Of a stretch of 64,000 nucleotides of DNA, positions 41,137-50,641 are shown piece by piece (position 1 is the stretch's first letter; every line of letters begins with the position of its first letter). Made by a program: the position numbers and the translations under genes. Where the stretch lies: NCBI RefSeq assembly GCF_002502735.1, contig NZ_DAQC01000001.1, positions 117,229 through 181,228 on the forward strand, given 5' to 3'. Origin of the DNA: Methanoregula sp. UBA64. GTDB taxonomy: Archaea; Halobacteriota; Methanomicrobia; Methanomicrobiales; Methanospirillaceae. The notes below the pieces were generated by a model that saw only the letters and a program-made list of their open reading frames with translations, made no database searches and was not told the DNA's origin.

Positions 41137-43833
41137 TTATGCCCAGTACCGGTGCGTCTGGATGAACGTGCGCTCGGCTTTCAGGATCTCGCGGTAGAAT
41201 GCATCGCCGTCCGAGAGCGTGGCAAGGATCCGCGAGGCGTTTTCGGGCCCTACGCCCCGGGCGGAAAGCGCGACAACCGCCTTTTTCCCGCTCGAAAGCA
41301 CGATGTTTGCGTTCCGCAGGAGGCGCTGTTCGAGGGCGCGTTCCTCCCCGGTCTTTTTCTTTTTCCGGATTACGGTATCGTATGCATCCGCCTCGTACGG
41401 CTTTAAGGCGGCAATCAATCGGGCCCCGCACTTCGGGCACTGCGGCTGCTCGGGCACCCGGGAGACGACCGTTTTGCTTTTCCAGTCCCGGCAGTTCATG
41501 CAGGCAAGGACGACCTCGTCCTGTTCGAGCCGGCGTTTTAAGGTGGCGATCACGGCCTGGTCTGCGGTGGGCGGCGGGATCTGATCGCGCGACGAGAGGA
41601 TGCCGTCCGCGCCGATGATCGAATGCGGGCCGATGGCAAGCTCGATCTCCTTTGCCTTTACCATCCCCACGATCCCTGCTGCGGCATCGATATCCATGTA
41701 GCCGGACAAGAGCTCGCGGTAGGCCTCCTGCTGGACGACCGTGTTGTCGAAATAATCGAGCAGGCGCTGGATGCTGATCTTCTCGTAGTCCGCATCCGGA
41801 TCGATCGCCCCGAACTTCTTTGCGATCTGCACGAGTTTCCACTTGAAAAGCGCGGTCCGCTTGAGCGCGAGTTTTAAGATGCCCGGCATGTGGGCGGGTT
41901 CGAGCGAGAGGAGGAAATCGCGGACATCTGCCGCCCGGACTGCGGAGGGGAGGCGCAGCAGGATCCGGTACGCGTCGAGCTCGATCCCGACCGTTGTCCC
42001 GAACCGGGCGGAGATAAGGATCGAGAGCACTCGGCCCAGCGCCTCGTTTGACTTGTGGCCGGCACAGACATTGCAGACAACGCCGTCGTCGATGTTCTCG
42101 AAGGTGATGAGCCGGTCGGTCGGGATTTTGCACCGGTTCTTCTCCATCTCCGAGAGGATGTGGGTGGCAAACGCGATGCTCTCCTTTTCCGCAGTATATT
42201 TGTCCGTAGTGCGCTCGCGCCGGATCGCGCCGACCTCGCGGGCAACGGCAAAGGGCACCGGGATCTGCTCGCCTTCCCACGAGGGAAGTTCGCCGATCGC
42301 TTTTTTCGCCGGTTCGACCGTGAGCCGGCCGTCATCGATGTCGAGCACGCGCCAGAGCTGGCCCTTGGTGATGAAGACCGCGCCGGTGTGCACCCAGCCC
42401 ACCACGAAAGACTCGTCGAGCGTCCCGACCGTCCGGCGCGAGACCATGTCGAAGATCGGGATCTTGCGCTCGTCGTGGATCATCGAGAGGTTTCCCGAGA
42501 GGTAGCGCCGGGCCCGTGCGGTCGTGACGATCCGGCTGCCGTCTATCCGGATCACCCGGTGCTCTTCGAGCTGGGCGCAGACATCGTCAAGGAGCTTCCC
42601 GCACTCAAAAAAGAGCGACGAACGTTCCACAATCGTCCGGACACGCGAACGATCGATCTCGCCGTACTCCACGGCAATGGCGGCAACCTGGTTTGCGAGC
42701 ACATCGGCAGCGTTCGTGTCCGGGACCACCGGTTCGATCTCGTTTGCCTTTGCCCGCCGGGCAATCACGAGCGATTCTAAAAGATCGTCAAAGCCGGTGG
42801 CGAGGATCGTGCCCCGCGAGATGGTGTTGAGCTGGTGGCCGGCCCGGCCGACCCGTTGCACCAGCCGCGCTACTTCGCGCGGGGAACCGAACTGGATCAC
42901 GTGGTCCACCCGGCCGATATCGATCCCGAGCTCCATGGACGAGGTGCAGATGAGGGTCTTTATCTCGCCCTTCTTGAACCGCTCCTCGGCATCGATCCGG
43001 ATCTCTTTTGAGAGCGAGCCGTGGTGCACTTCCACGTCACCCCGTGAGTAGAGCGCATGGCCCAGAGCCTCGGCGGTCACCCGGGTGTTGACAAAGACGA
43101 GCGTAGATCCCTCGTTTTTGAGCAGCCGGTCGAGCGCCTGTACCTGGTGTTTGAAGTTGTCGCCGACAAAGGTGACCGTGATCGCGAGCTGCTTTGCCAC
43201 CGGCACCTGCACGATCCCGCAGGGCCGGGCCCCGCAGAGGAAGGTGGCGATCGTCTCCGGGTTCCCGACTGTTGCGGAAAGCCCGATGCGCTGGAACTCC
43301 CCGGCATATTCCGCAAGGCGTTCGAGCGCAACCGCGAGCTGCGCCCCGCGCTTGCTGGCCGCCATCTCGTGGATCTCGTCCACGATCACGAACTGCACGT
43401 GTTCGAGATGTTTCTTAAGACGTTTCCCCATGAAGAGTGCCTGGAGCGTTTCCGGGGTCGTGATGAGGAGGTCCGGCGGCGAGAGCGCCTGTTTCCTGCG
43501 CTCGGCCATGGGCGTGTCCCCGTGCCGGACCCCGACCGTGAGGCCAAGCTCGTGGCACCACCACTCCATCCTTGAAAGGATGTCCCGGTTAAGCGAGCGC
43601 AAGGGCGTGATGTAGAGCGCCTTGAAACCGCCGCCCGCCGGCATTTTAAGGAGCGCATCGAAGACCGGAAACATCGCGCTCTCGGTCTTGCCGGTGCCGG
43701 TCGGGGCGATGAGGACCAGGTTCTTTTTTGCAAGGACAATCGGGATCGCCTGCTCCTGTGCCGGGGAGAGCCGAGTAAATCCCCGTTTTTTGATGCAGGC
43801 CCGGACCCGGGGGTCGAGCTGTTCTGCCACCAT
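41137..43833 (-). CDS. lhr: Lhr-type DEAD/DEAH helicase
   Basis: An 898-residue protein. RecA-like domain 1 has APTGTGKTES, YITPLRSLNRD and VIVDEIHEM; domain 2 has LVFVNTR, LICTSSMELGIDIG and the arginine-finger motif VQRVGRAGHQ. The winged-helix and Lhr-core region follows, and near residues 780-812 a Cys cluster (ACMNCRDW ... QCPKCGARL) forms a zinc site. Lhr helicases unwind DNA 3'-5' in repair. The phosphoesterase gene ends 2 bases upstream of this start, and the RPA-associated protein gene precedes that, making a DNA-maintenance operon. Confidence 0.93.
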   Translation of the reverse strand: MVAEQLDPRVRACIKKRGFTRLSPAQEQAIPIVLAKKNLVLIAPTGTGKTESAMFPVFDALLKMPAGGGFKALYITPLRSLNRDILSRMEWWCHELGLTVGVRHGDTPMAERRKQALSPPDLLITTPETLQALFMGKRLKKHLEHVQFVIVDEIHEMAASKRGAQLAVALERLAEYAGEFQRIGLSATVGNPETIATFLCGARPCGIVQVPVAKQLAITVTFVGDNFKHQVQALDRLLKNEGSTLVFVNTRVTAEALGHALYSRGDVEVHHGSLSKEIRIDAEERFKKGEIKTLICTSSMELGIDIGRVDHVIQFGSPREVARLVQRVGRAGHQLNTISRGTILATGFDDLLESLVIARRAKANEIEPVVPDTNAADVLANQVAAIAVEYGEIDRSRVRTIVERSSLFFECGKLLDDVCAQLEEHRVIRIDGSRIVTTARARRYLSGNLSMIHDERKIPIFDMVSRRTVGTLDESFVVGWVHTGAVFITKGQLWRVLDIDDGRLTVEPAKKAIGELPSWEGEQIPVPFAVAREVGAIRRERTTDKYTAEKESIAFATHILSEMEKNRCKIPTDRLITFENIDDGVVCNVCAGHKSNEALGRVLSILISARFGTTVGIELDAYRILLRLPSAVRAADVRDFLLSLEPAHMPGILKLALKRTALFKWKLVQIAKKFGAIDPDADYEKISIQRLLDYFDNTVVQQEAYRELLSGYMDIDAAAGIVGMVKAKEIELAIGPHSIIGADGILSSRDQIPPPTADQAVIATLKRRLEQDEVVLACMNCRDWKSKTVVSRVPEQPQCPKCGARLIAALKPYEADAYDTVIRKKKKTGEERALEQRLLRNANIVLSSGKKAVVALSARGVGPENASRILATLSDGDAFYREILKAERTFIQTHRYWA

Positions 43834-43835
43834 GG

Positions 43836-44603
43836 TCAGCGCTCCTCCCCGTCATCTTCATCGTCCAGCAGCAGCCCGAGCGGGCCAAGGTATGTCCCGT
43901 CCGCAAGGATCACCTCGGCACCCTCCGGTTTCATGCAGCGCGAGATCGGCGAGAACGGGTCCCGGGCGATCTTTGCCAGATCGTAGCCGGCCAGTTCGTT
44001 GAATGCGGGAACGAAAAGGGCCCGGGCCGGGGGGGCATTGTCCCCGGATTGTGCGAGCCCGAGCGCCGCCTCGTTGATGGGTACCCGCAGGTAGGCAGGT
44101 GCCTGGAAGGCGCAGCCCACCTCGTCCCGGATACTGACCTGCGGGTGGTGGTGGCCGGTGACGATGAGGTGGCCGGCAAGGGACGGCGACGGGTACGTGT
44201 GCCCGTGGAGGTACGCAACGCCGTCGACAACACCCCCCTCCTTGGGCTGGAGTTCCCCCTCTTTTAAAAACCGTTCGATGCCGATGTCGTGGTTTCCCGG
44301 GAAGATGATGAAGGGAATGCGCTTTCGGATCGCAGCGAGGATCCCCGGGATCTCCGCCCACTCCTGCCGGGTAAGGGACGGGATGCTGTGCTTGACATCG
44401 CCAAGGAGGACGAGCCGGTCCGGGCGGGCAGCGTCGATTGTTTTCTGGAGCCGTTCGAGGCGCTCCGTACTGTGGCTCTTAAAATGCATCCCGTGTGCGG
44501 CAAGGTCAGCCTCGATCCCGAAATGGAGGTCGGCGACCACGAGCAGGCGCTCGTCATTCTCGATCAAAAGCGCCGGGCCGTCTTTTACAAACTCCATTCT
44601 CAT
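43836..44603 (-). CDS. Metallophosphoesterase linked to RPA-associated protein
   Basis: A 255-residue calcineurin-like phosphoesterase: VVADLHFGIE, LLGDVKHSI, FPGNHDIGIE and VTGHHHPQVS supply the di-metal ligands. It overlaps the RPA-associated protein gene by four bases and precedes Lhr by two. In Haloferax an rpa-rpap-rpe operon is known, with rpe encoding such a phosphoesterase; this gene matches that position, so a nuclease or phosphatase role in DNA repair is likely. No RPA gene is adjacent here. Confidence 0.87.
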   Translation of the reverse strand: MRMEFVKDGPALLIENDERLLVVADLHFGIEADLAAHGMHFKSHSTERLERLQKTIDAARPDRLVLLGDVKHSIPSLTRQEWAEIPGILAAIRKRIPFIIFPGNHDIGIERFLKEGELQPKEGGVVDGVAYLHGHTYPSPSLAGHLIVTGHHHPQVSIRDEVGCAFQAPAYLRVPINEAALGLAQSGDNAPPARALFVPAFNELAGYDLAKIARDPFSPISRCMKPEGAEVILADGTYLGPLGLLLDDEDDGEER

Positions 44604-45367
44604 AATGGTTTTACGTACCCTTTCTGGGGCTGGTAACAGTCGTCGTTCTCGACAAGCGTCCGGATCGCGGCGATCACGGCTTCTTTCGTGCAGCCTTGCG
44701 CCCCGGCTTCCGCAACAACCTCGTCCACCGATACTCCGCGCGGCCCGCTCTTTTCCTTAACAATTGCCATAATGAGCCCGGAGATATCGGCCGGTGCTTC
44801 CTGTGCGGGCGGTGCGGCGCGGACTCCGTCAAGGGCGCCCTCGACCGACCGGGCCATCTCCCGGAGGCGTTCCCGGGTAAGGCAATAGTGACGGATCACG
44901 GTCCCAGCCTGTTCGTCCGGGGTCTGTTTCCCGATTGCATCGAGCAGCAGGCCAAGGCGCGAGGTCGTCATGTCGGCCGTGGTTACGATCCAGCGGTCCC
45001 GCCCTGCCCGGTCGGTTGCTGCGATATGTTCCGGCCGGATAACCACCTCGCACCCGCCGTTCTTTTTTACGAGCATGGCCGTTCCCGTGACCGCGATAAA
45101 GGAAGGGACCGGGAGCGCACGGATCTGTTCTGCCAGGGCCGCTGTTCTCCCGCCGGAGACAAGCGTAAAGGCCCCGGTGGGATCGCCAAGCCGGCAGTAC
45201 AGCACGTCGGCCGATTCCGTGACCTCGGTGAGCGCTCCGCAGAGGTACACGAGCCGGCACCAGGCCCCGCCCGGGGTCACGACCCGGGCCGGGCTCCCGT
45301 TCCCGTCCGGGACCGAGAGCGTCGACTCCATCAATTCGCCGGCAAAGACCCGCGCTGCACCTTCCAT
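44600..45367 (-). CDS. RPA-associated OB-fold protein (RPAP, COG3390-like)
   Basis: About 255 residues from ATG 45367; the start MEGAARVFAGELMESTLSV fits RPAP proteins. Residues about 45-150 form an OB fold (RLVYLCGALTEVTESADVLY, VRLGDPTGAFTLVSGGRTA-like), and the C-terminus is a winged helix (SVDEVVAEAGAQGCTKEAVI). RPAPs work with archaeal replication protein A. The linked phosphoesterase and Lhr helicase support a role in single-stranded DNA handling or repair. Confidence 0.82.
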   Translation of the reverse strand: MEGAARVFAGELMESTLSVPDGNGSPARVVTPGGAWCRLVYLCGALTEVTESADVLYCRLGDPTGAFTLVSGGRTAALAEQIRALPVPSFIAVTGTAMLVKKNGGCEVVIRPEHIAATDRAGRDRWIVTTADMTTSRLGLLLDAIGKQTPDEQAGTVIRHYCLTRERLREMARSVEGALDGVRAAPPAQEAPADISGLIMAIVKEKSGPRGVSVDEVVAEAGAQGCTKEAVIAAIRTLVENDDCYQPQKGYVKPL

Positions 45368-45450
45368 GGTTGTGATCAATACTTGCCAAAGAGAGGTATT
45401 CAAGGTATAGGCATTGATAATATGCCGATTTTTGAGAAGAAAAAAAAAGG

Positions 45451-45960
45451 TTACGGGTGTTTGAGCGCCGGGTCGAGTGCCGTTGCATTGGCATAGGCGG
45501 CATTGGCCTCTGCGGTCCGGTTGAGTGCGGTAAGGGCGTTACCCTTGTTGTAGTATGCAATGGAACGCAGGGTGGTCAGGTTCCCGGGCGCATTGATCGC
45601 AACATCCGCGGCCGCGACGGCCTCGTTGTTTCGGCCGAGCATCACGAGGATCCCTGCACGGTTCGACTGGATTAAGGGGTTAAGGGAACTGACATTATAT
45701 ACAAGGGCCGCATCGGCCTTGTCGAGCGCTTCCTGGTACTTCCCGGCGTTTGCGAGATCAACGCTCTGCGAGTACAGTGCGCCGGCTTTCGTGAACGAAT
45801 CCGAAGCACCCGCGGGGGCCGCGCCGTTTTTTAAGAACACAAACCCTGCAACCGCAGCGATTGCAATAACGATGACAATACCTATAACGATCAACGTTGT
45901 TTTGGAGATGCCCGTCTTTTTCCTGTCGGCATCCCGGCTCTTGTCCGTCTTTTCACTCAT
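45451..45960 (-). CDS. Membrane-anchored TPR protein
   Basis: A 169-residue protein: a charged cytoplasmic N-terminus (MSEKTDKSRDADRKKTG), one membrane helix (TLIVIGIVIVIAIAAVAGFV) and a soluble part of about 120 residues made of two to three TPR units (ALYSQSVDLANAGKYQEALD, AYYNKGNALTALNRTAEANA). TPRs bind proteins, so it may be a membrane scaffold; partner unknown. Between the RPAP operon and the DUF3821 gene, all on the minus strand, with 27-83-base gaps. Confidence 0.8.
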   Translation of the reverse strand: MSEKTDKSRDADRKKTGISKTTLIVIGIVIVIAIAAVAGFVFLKNGAAPAGASDSFTKAGALYSQSVDLANAGKYQEALDKADAALVYNVSSLNPLIQSNRAGILVMLGRNNEAVAAADVAINAPGNLTTLRSIAYYNKGNALTALNRTAEANAAYANATALDPALKHP

Positions 45961-45987
45961 GAGTACAAAAAAGGGTGGAAGTGAGGA

Positions 45988-47004
45988 TTAATACTTCCGT
46001 CTTGCCAGCAGTGCGACCGCCGCGATCCCGAGGCCGGCAAGGGCGAGCCCGGCCGGCAGCGGGGTAAACGTGGTCTTTACCGGGACGGTTGCCGCGGGCT
46101 TCGATACCGTCTGCTGCGGCGATGCGGTCGTGGCAGCTGCGGTATTTGTTCCCTGCGGTGCGGTCAGCGAGGGAAGGACGGTCGGGGACGTGGTAAAGGC
46201 ATCGGCGATGAACGTTATGGTCTTATCGCCGCTTGTTACCGTTCCGATCGAAGCCGTTCCGCTGTAACTCTCGCTCATGTGGTTGAGGTCCTGGGTGGCG
46301 ACAAAGGTGTAGGTGCCGGTCTGGTAAACCGTGCTGCTATCCGGATTCAGTGCATTCCGGTCCCATGCCGGCCCGTTTGCCCAGGTATACGTGGGCGTTT
46401 TGATAAACGGCGAGCTGTCGAACTTGAGGATCTGGGTGGTGGATGCGCCTACGTTCCCGGTATAGATCTGGGGGATGTTTGCCCCGGTGGGGGATTTCAG
46501 TTTCACGGTATAGAACCCGTCGGAGGGATTATAGTTGGGGCGTTTTGCATAATCGAGCGCCATATACAGGTTCGTGTCGATCCGGTAGGTGATATTGGCG
46601 GACATCGGGACGGACTGGCCGGTGATATCCTTGTTTGTGTCCACGTCCCAGACAGAGAGCGTATACTGGGGCTGGTACAGGACAAAGACCGGGATATCCG
46701 GCTTGGTGTCGTGGGTGTACCAGGTGCCGGTATACCCGGTAAAAACGGCGGGGTCCAGGGTGAACGAAAATTCAGAGCCCGCAGGAATGGTGACCGTTTT
46801 TGCCGGGTCGCCGCTCCGGTCCGATCCTTCCGGCCACCAGGCAATCACGGAATGGCCGTTTAATCCTGACGAGATATCGATGTTGCGTTCGCCGATAAAG
46901 ACCGGCGCCCCGGCGGCGACCTTGGAAAGGCTTGCCGATGCCGGGAGGCCTGCGATAATTACCAGCAGGAGAAACAGGACTGGAACCAGTCGGTTCATTT
47001 TCAT
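45988..47004 (-). CDS. Secreted S-layer-like protein, DUF3821 family
   Basis: About 338 residues from ATG 47004 (46998 is an alternative). A signal peptide (LVPVLFLLLVIIAGLPASAS) precedes the DUF3821-type domain opening AAGAPVFIGERNIDISSGLN and containing TGTWYTHDTKPDIPVFVLYQ. A Thr/Pro/Ala-rich stalk (about 280-310) and a C-terminal helix with RRKY (PLPAGLALAGLGIAAVALLA) anchor it, like archaeal surface proteins processed by archaeosortase-like systems. DUF3821 proteins are typical of Methanomicrobiales. It is divergent from RFC-S. Confidence 0.82.
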   Translation of the reverse strand: MKMNRLVPVLFLLLVIIAGLPASASLSKVAAGAPVFIGERNIDISSGLNGHSVIAWWPEGSDRSGDPAKTVTIPAGSEFSFTLDPAVFTGYTGTWYTHDTKPDIPVFVLYQPQYTLSVWDVDTNKDITGQSVPMSANITYRIDTNLYMALDYAKRPNYNPSDGFYTVKLKSPTGANIPQIYTGNVGASTTQILKFDSSPFIKTPTYTWANGPAWDRNALNPDSSTVYQTGTYTFVATQDLNHMSESYSGTASIGTVTSGDKTITFIADAFTTSPTVLPSLTAPQGTNTAAATTASPQQTVSKPAATVPVKTTFTPLPAGLALAGLGIAAVALLARRKY

Positions 47005-47163
47005 GGAGAATACTTTCAAAACACTTATGATAAACATTATGACATTCTGGTGGCACCTGCACGTTTTCCCGGTAAGCATACGGCGGGTTTGGGGAAGAGA
47101 CAAAAGAACAATACTTTCTAATGCATAAACGGATCAGTACTCGGGATCCGGGAGCGATAAAGC

Positions 47164-48132
47164 ATGGACGAGACCCATACCATCTGGATTGAGAAATACC
47201 GGCCGGCAAAACTGGCAGATATCGTAGGCCAGGACGAGATCGTCGAACGGCTCTCGTCCTATGTCAAATCCGGCAACCTCCCCCACCTCCTCTTTACCGG
47301 AAGCGCCGGCGTGGGTAAGACCACCGCCGCAGTCACGCTCGCCCGGGAATTTTTCGGGCGTTCGTGGCAGATGAACTTCCGGGAACTCAATGCTTCGGAC
47401 GAACGCGGGATCGATGTCGTGCGTAACCAGATAAAGGAATTCGCCCGCACCCGGCCTGCCGAAGAGGCGGACTTCAAGATACTCTTTTTAGACGAAGCCG
47501 ATGCGCTCACCACCGATGCGCAGGCCGCGCTCAGGAGGACCATGGAGAGCTATGCCAAGACCTGCCGGTTTATCCTCTCGTGCAATTATTCCTCTAAAAT
47601 CATCGACCCGATCCAGAGCAGGTGCGCGATCTACCGGTTCCGCCCGCTGGGGGCAGAAGCCGTAAAAACAGAGATCGGACGGATCGCGGCTAAGGAGGGC
47701 CTGACCGTGACCCCCGAAGCACTGGACGCGATGGTCTACATTGCGCAGGGCGACATGCGCAAGGCAATAAACGCGCTCCAGGGCGCAGCGATCATGAGCA
47801 CAAAGATCGAGGCCCCGATGGTCTATGCGATCACGAGTAACGCCCGCCCCGAAGAGATCGCAGAGCTCCTCCGGGTCTCGCTTGCCGGGGATTTCGAAGG
47901 AGCCGAATCCCTCCTTTCCCAGCTCCTCCGCGAGCGCGGGATTGCGCCAAACGAGCTCATCAACCAGTGCTACCGGGCGCTCACAAAAATGGAGATGGAC
48001 CGGGCATTAAAAGTGGAACTGATCGATGCACTGGGCGAGACGGACTTCCGGCTTTCCGAAGGGGCGTCAAGCGAGATCCAGATGGAAGCGCTGATCGCCC
48101 GGTTCGTGCTTGCAAGCTCGGGAAAGCGGTGA
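47164..48132 (+). CDS. rfcS: Replication factor C small subunit
   Basis: A 322-residue AAA+ clamp-loader subunit: EKYRPAKLADIVGQ, Walker A TGSAGVGKTTAA, Walker B ILFLDEADAL, sensor 1 RFILSCNY, arginine finger IDPIQSRCAIYR, sensor 2 GDMRKAINALQ and a helical collar. It loads the PCNA clamp. It begins a replication/cofactor operon: MCM starts 8 bases after its stop. A second, diverged RFC small subunit is encoded at 56531. Confidence 0.97.
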   Translation: MDETHTIWIEKYRPAKLADIVGQDEIVERLSSYVKSGNLPHLLFTGSAGVGKTTAAVTLAREFFGRSWQMNFRELNASDERGIDVVRNQIKEFARTRPAEEADFKILFLDEADALTTDAQAALRRTMESYAKTCRFILSCNYSSKIIDPIQSRCAIYRFRPLGAEAVKTEIGRIAAKEGLTVTPEALDAMVYIAQGDMRKAINALQGAAIMSTKIEAPMVYAITSNARPEEIAELLRVSLAGDFEGAESLLSQLLRERGIAPNELINQCYRALTKMEMDRALKVELIDALGETDFRLSEGASSEIQMEALIARFVLASSGKR

Positions 48133-48139
48133 ACCAGGA

Positions 48140-50257
48140 ATGGATCAGGCACCCGAACTGCACGAGGGCGACCGGGCCGAGGACTGGGGAAAGTTCCTCA
48201 AAAGCCGGTACAAAAAAGAGCTCGGCGAGCTCTCGCGCCTGTACCCGCACAAGCGCTCCCTTGCTATCGATTACCGCCAGGTGGAGAGGTTTGGCAAGGC
48301 CGGTATCACGCTCGCAGACGAGCTTCTGGATAACCCCGGTAAAGTGCTCGAAGATGTCTGGGATGCGATAAAAAACAACCAGCTGGTCCATACAAAAGAC
48401 GGCAAAGAGCCAAAAGGCATCAATATCCGGTTCACGAACCTCCCGAAAAAGACCGCGATACGGGAGATCCGTTCCGACGATATCAACAAATTCATCTCGG
48501 TCGAGGGGATCCTGCGGAAGACAACGGAGGTCCGGCCCCGGATCGTGGAAGCGGTTTTCAAGTGCCCTGCCGGCCACTTCACCAAAAAGACCCAGAAGTA
48601 CGGGAAGTTCATCGAGCCCGACGGCTGTGCAACGGACGGGTGCACGTTTAAGAAAGTGGAACTGATCCCCAAGCGATCCACGTTTGTCGATTCCCAGAAA
48701 CTCCGGGTGCAGGAATCACCTGAAGGGTTGCGGGGTGGCGAACAGCCCCAGACGCTCGATATCGATGTGACCGACGACCTCACCGGCATGGTATCCCCGG
48801 GCGACCGGGTGGTAATAAACGGGATCCTCCGCTCCATGCAGCGGGTGGTCAAGGGCGAGAAGCACACGGTCTTCGATATCTTCCTGGAATGCAACTCGAT
48901 CGAGATCGCGGAAAAAGAGTTCGAGGAGGTCGAGATCGACGAAGCAGCAGAGGACGAGATCAAAAAACTCTCCTGCGACCCGATGATCTACCGGATGTGC
49001 ACCCACTCGATTGCCCCGACTATCTACGGGAACGAGGATGTCAAGGAGGCGATCACCCTCCAGCTCTTTGGCGGGATTGCAAAAGAGATGCCTGACGGCA
49101 GCCACCTGCGCGGCGATATCCATGTGCTCCTTATCGGCGACCCGGGTATTGCAAAGAGCCAGCTGCTGCGCTACATCGTGAAGTGCTCGCCGCGTGCGAT
49201 CTACACGAGCGGCCAGTCCTCGACATCGGCCGGTCTCACGGCAACCGCAGTAAAAGACGAATTCGGGGAAGGGCGCTGGACCCTTGAAGCCGGTGCGCTT
49301 GTGCTCGCCGATATGGGTGTCGCCGCAGTCGATGAGATGGACAAGATGCAGAAAGAAGACCGTTCAGCGCTCCACGAGGCAATGGAACAGCAGACCATCA
49401 GCGTTGCAAAGGCCGGCATCACGGCAACCCTCAAGTCCCGGTGCGCGCTTCTCGGGGCGGCAAATCCGAAGTACGGGAGGTTCGACATGTACGGCGACAT
49501 CTCCGACCAGATCAACATGCCCCCGTCCCTGCTCTCGCGGTTCGACCTGATCTTTATCATGACCGACCAGCCCGAGCAGAAACGCGACCTTGCAATTGCC
49601 GAGCACATCGTAAAGACCCACGGGGTCGGGGAGCTGATCGCCCAGCACAAGAAGACCCCTATTCCCGGTGTCACACAGGAGTTTATCAACGAGCAGCTCA
49701 AGCCGGTCATGCCGGATATCGAACCGTCCCTGTTCCGGAAGTACGTTGCCTACTCCAAGCGCACCTGTTTTCCCATCCTCTCTACTGAAGCAAAGGAAGC
49801 GCTCGTGGGTTACTATCTCAAGCTCAGGGGGATAGCCGAGCCAAACAAGCCGGTCCCGGTCACGGCCCGGCAGCTCGAAGCGCTTGTCCGGCTTGCGGAG
49901 GCGAGCGCCCGGATCCGGCTCTCGGACAAGATCGAGGCATCCGATGCCGAGCGGGTGATCCATATCGTGGACGCGTGCCTGCGCCAGATAGCCTACGATG
50001 CAAAGACCGGGAACTTCGATATCGACAAGGTGGCGACCGGTATCTCGAAAGAGAAACGGGATCTCGTCCGGTTCATCAAGGACGCAATCCGCGATATCGG
50101 CGGCGAAGGCCGGCGCGCTGCCATCGAACAGGTGATCGAGTCGGTAACGGCCAAGGGCTTTGCGCGCGACAAGGTGCGCGAGGGCATCGACATGCTGCTC
50201 CGGCACGGCGAGGCCATGGAGCCAAAGCAGGGAATTATCCAGTTGATCTCAGGGTGA
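48140..50257 (+). CDS. mcm: Replicative MCM helicase
   Basis: About 705 residues from ATG 48140. The N-terminal domain has a zinc site (CPAGHFTKK ... GCATDGCTFKK). The AAA+ domain carries Walker A LIGDPGIAKSQLLRYI, Walker B LADMGVAAVDEMDKM and the arginine-finger region PSLLSRFDLIF; a winged helix ends the protein (IEQVIESVTAKGFARDKVRE). It forms a hexamer and unwinds DNA 3'-5' at forks. It directly follows rfcS and precedes mptD by 6 bases. No intein is present. Confidence 0.98.
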   Translation: MDQAPELHEGDRAEDWGKFLKSRYKKELGELSRLYPHKRSLAIDYRQVERFGKAGITLADELLDNPGKVLEDVWDAIKNNQLVHTKDGKEPKGINIRFTNLPKKTAIREIRSDDINKFISVEGILRKTTEVRPRIVEAVFKCPAGHFTKKTQKYGKFIEPDGCATDGCTFKKVELIPKRSTFVDSQKLRVQESPEGLRGGEQPQTLDIDVTDDLTGMVSPGDRVVINGILRSMQRVVKGEKHTVFDIFLECNSIEIAEKEFEEVEIDEAAEDEIKKLSCDPMIYRMCTHSIAPTIYGNEDVKEAITLQLFGGIAKEMPDGSHLRGDIHVLLIGDPGIAKSQLLRYIVKCSPRAIYTSGQSSTSAGLTATAVKDEFGEGRWTLEAGALVLADMGVAAVDEMDKMQKEDRSALHEAMEQQTISVAKAGITATLKSRCALLGAANPKYGRFDMYGDISDQINMPPSLLSRFDLIFIMTDQPEQKRDLAIAEHIVKTHGVGELIAQHKKTPIPGVTQEFINEQLKPVMPDIEPSLFRKYVAYSKRTCFPILSTEAKEALVGYYLKLRGIAEPNKPVPVTARQLEALVRLAEASARIRLSDKIEASDAERVIHIVDACLRQIAYDAKTGNFDIDKVATGISKEKRDLVRFIKDAIRDIGGEGRRAAIEQVIESVTAKGFARDKVREGIDMLLRHGEAMEPKQGIIQLISG

Positions 50258-50263
50258 ACGAAG

Positions 50264-50641
50264 ATGGAACCGGCACGGGGAAATGAAAAAATGAGCGATC
50301 GCGAACAGGCAATATTCGAGGCCGGGATCAAACTCGGGGCGCTCTACCACCAGTGGGTGGGAACGCCTATCTCGCAGGAATCTGCGGCAAGCGTGGAATC
50401 GGCCATTGAAAAAGCCGTGATCCTCCAGCCCTTTGTCGAGGAGATCACGGTAAGGCTGGACCGGTCCCTAATGAAAAAGAATGTATTCGGGTACAGCGAA
50501 CTCTCCGGACTAATGTTTGATGTGGAGATCGTGACCCGGGTGGGTTTTTCTTACTGCCGGGCCGTTCTTTCCCCGGAAACGGGGTACCCGTTAATGAAAA
50601 TCGCTGAGTGCCATGAGATCGCGCCTTTTTCCGATCACTGA
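50264..50641 (+). CDS. mptD: Archaeal dihydroneopterin aldolase
   Basis: A 125-residue protein of the MptD (DUF372) family, recognised by FEAGIKLGALYHQWVGTPIS and the C-terminal LSPETGYPLMKIAECHEIAP. MptD cleaves 7,8-dihydroneopterin to 6-hydroxymethyl-dihydropterin in tetrahydromethanopterin synthesis. ATG 50264 has GGGTGA 8 bases upstream; a second ATG at 50291 would begin MSDREQAIFEAG and is also plausible. It overlaps the TatD-like gene by 29 bases and lies in the rfcS-mcm operon. Confidence 0.85.
   Translation: MEPARGNEKMSDREQAIFEAGIKLGALYHQWVGTPISQESAASVESAIEKAVILQPFVEEITVRLDRSLMKKNVFGYSELSGLMFDVEIVTRVGFSYCRAVLSPETGYPLMKIAECHEIAPFSDH

Noticed and set aside
40730..42280. 516-codon open frame antisense to TBP and in another frame over Lhr
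   Set aside because: Composition typical of GC-rich shadow frames; it spans two unrelated genes with clear domains.
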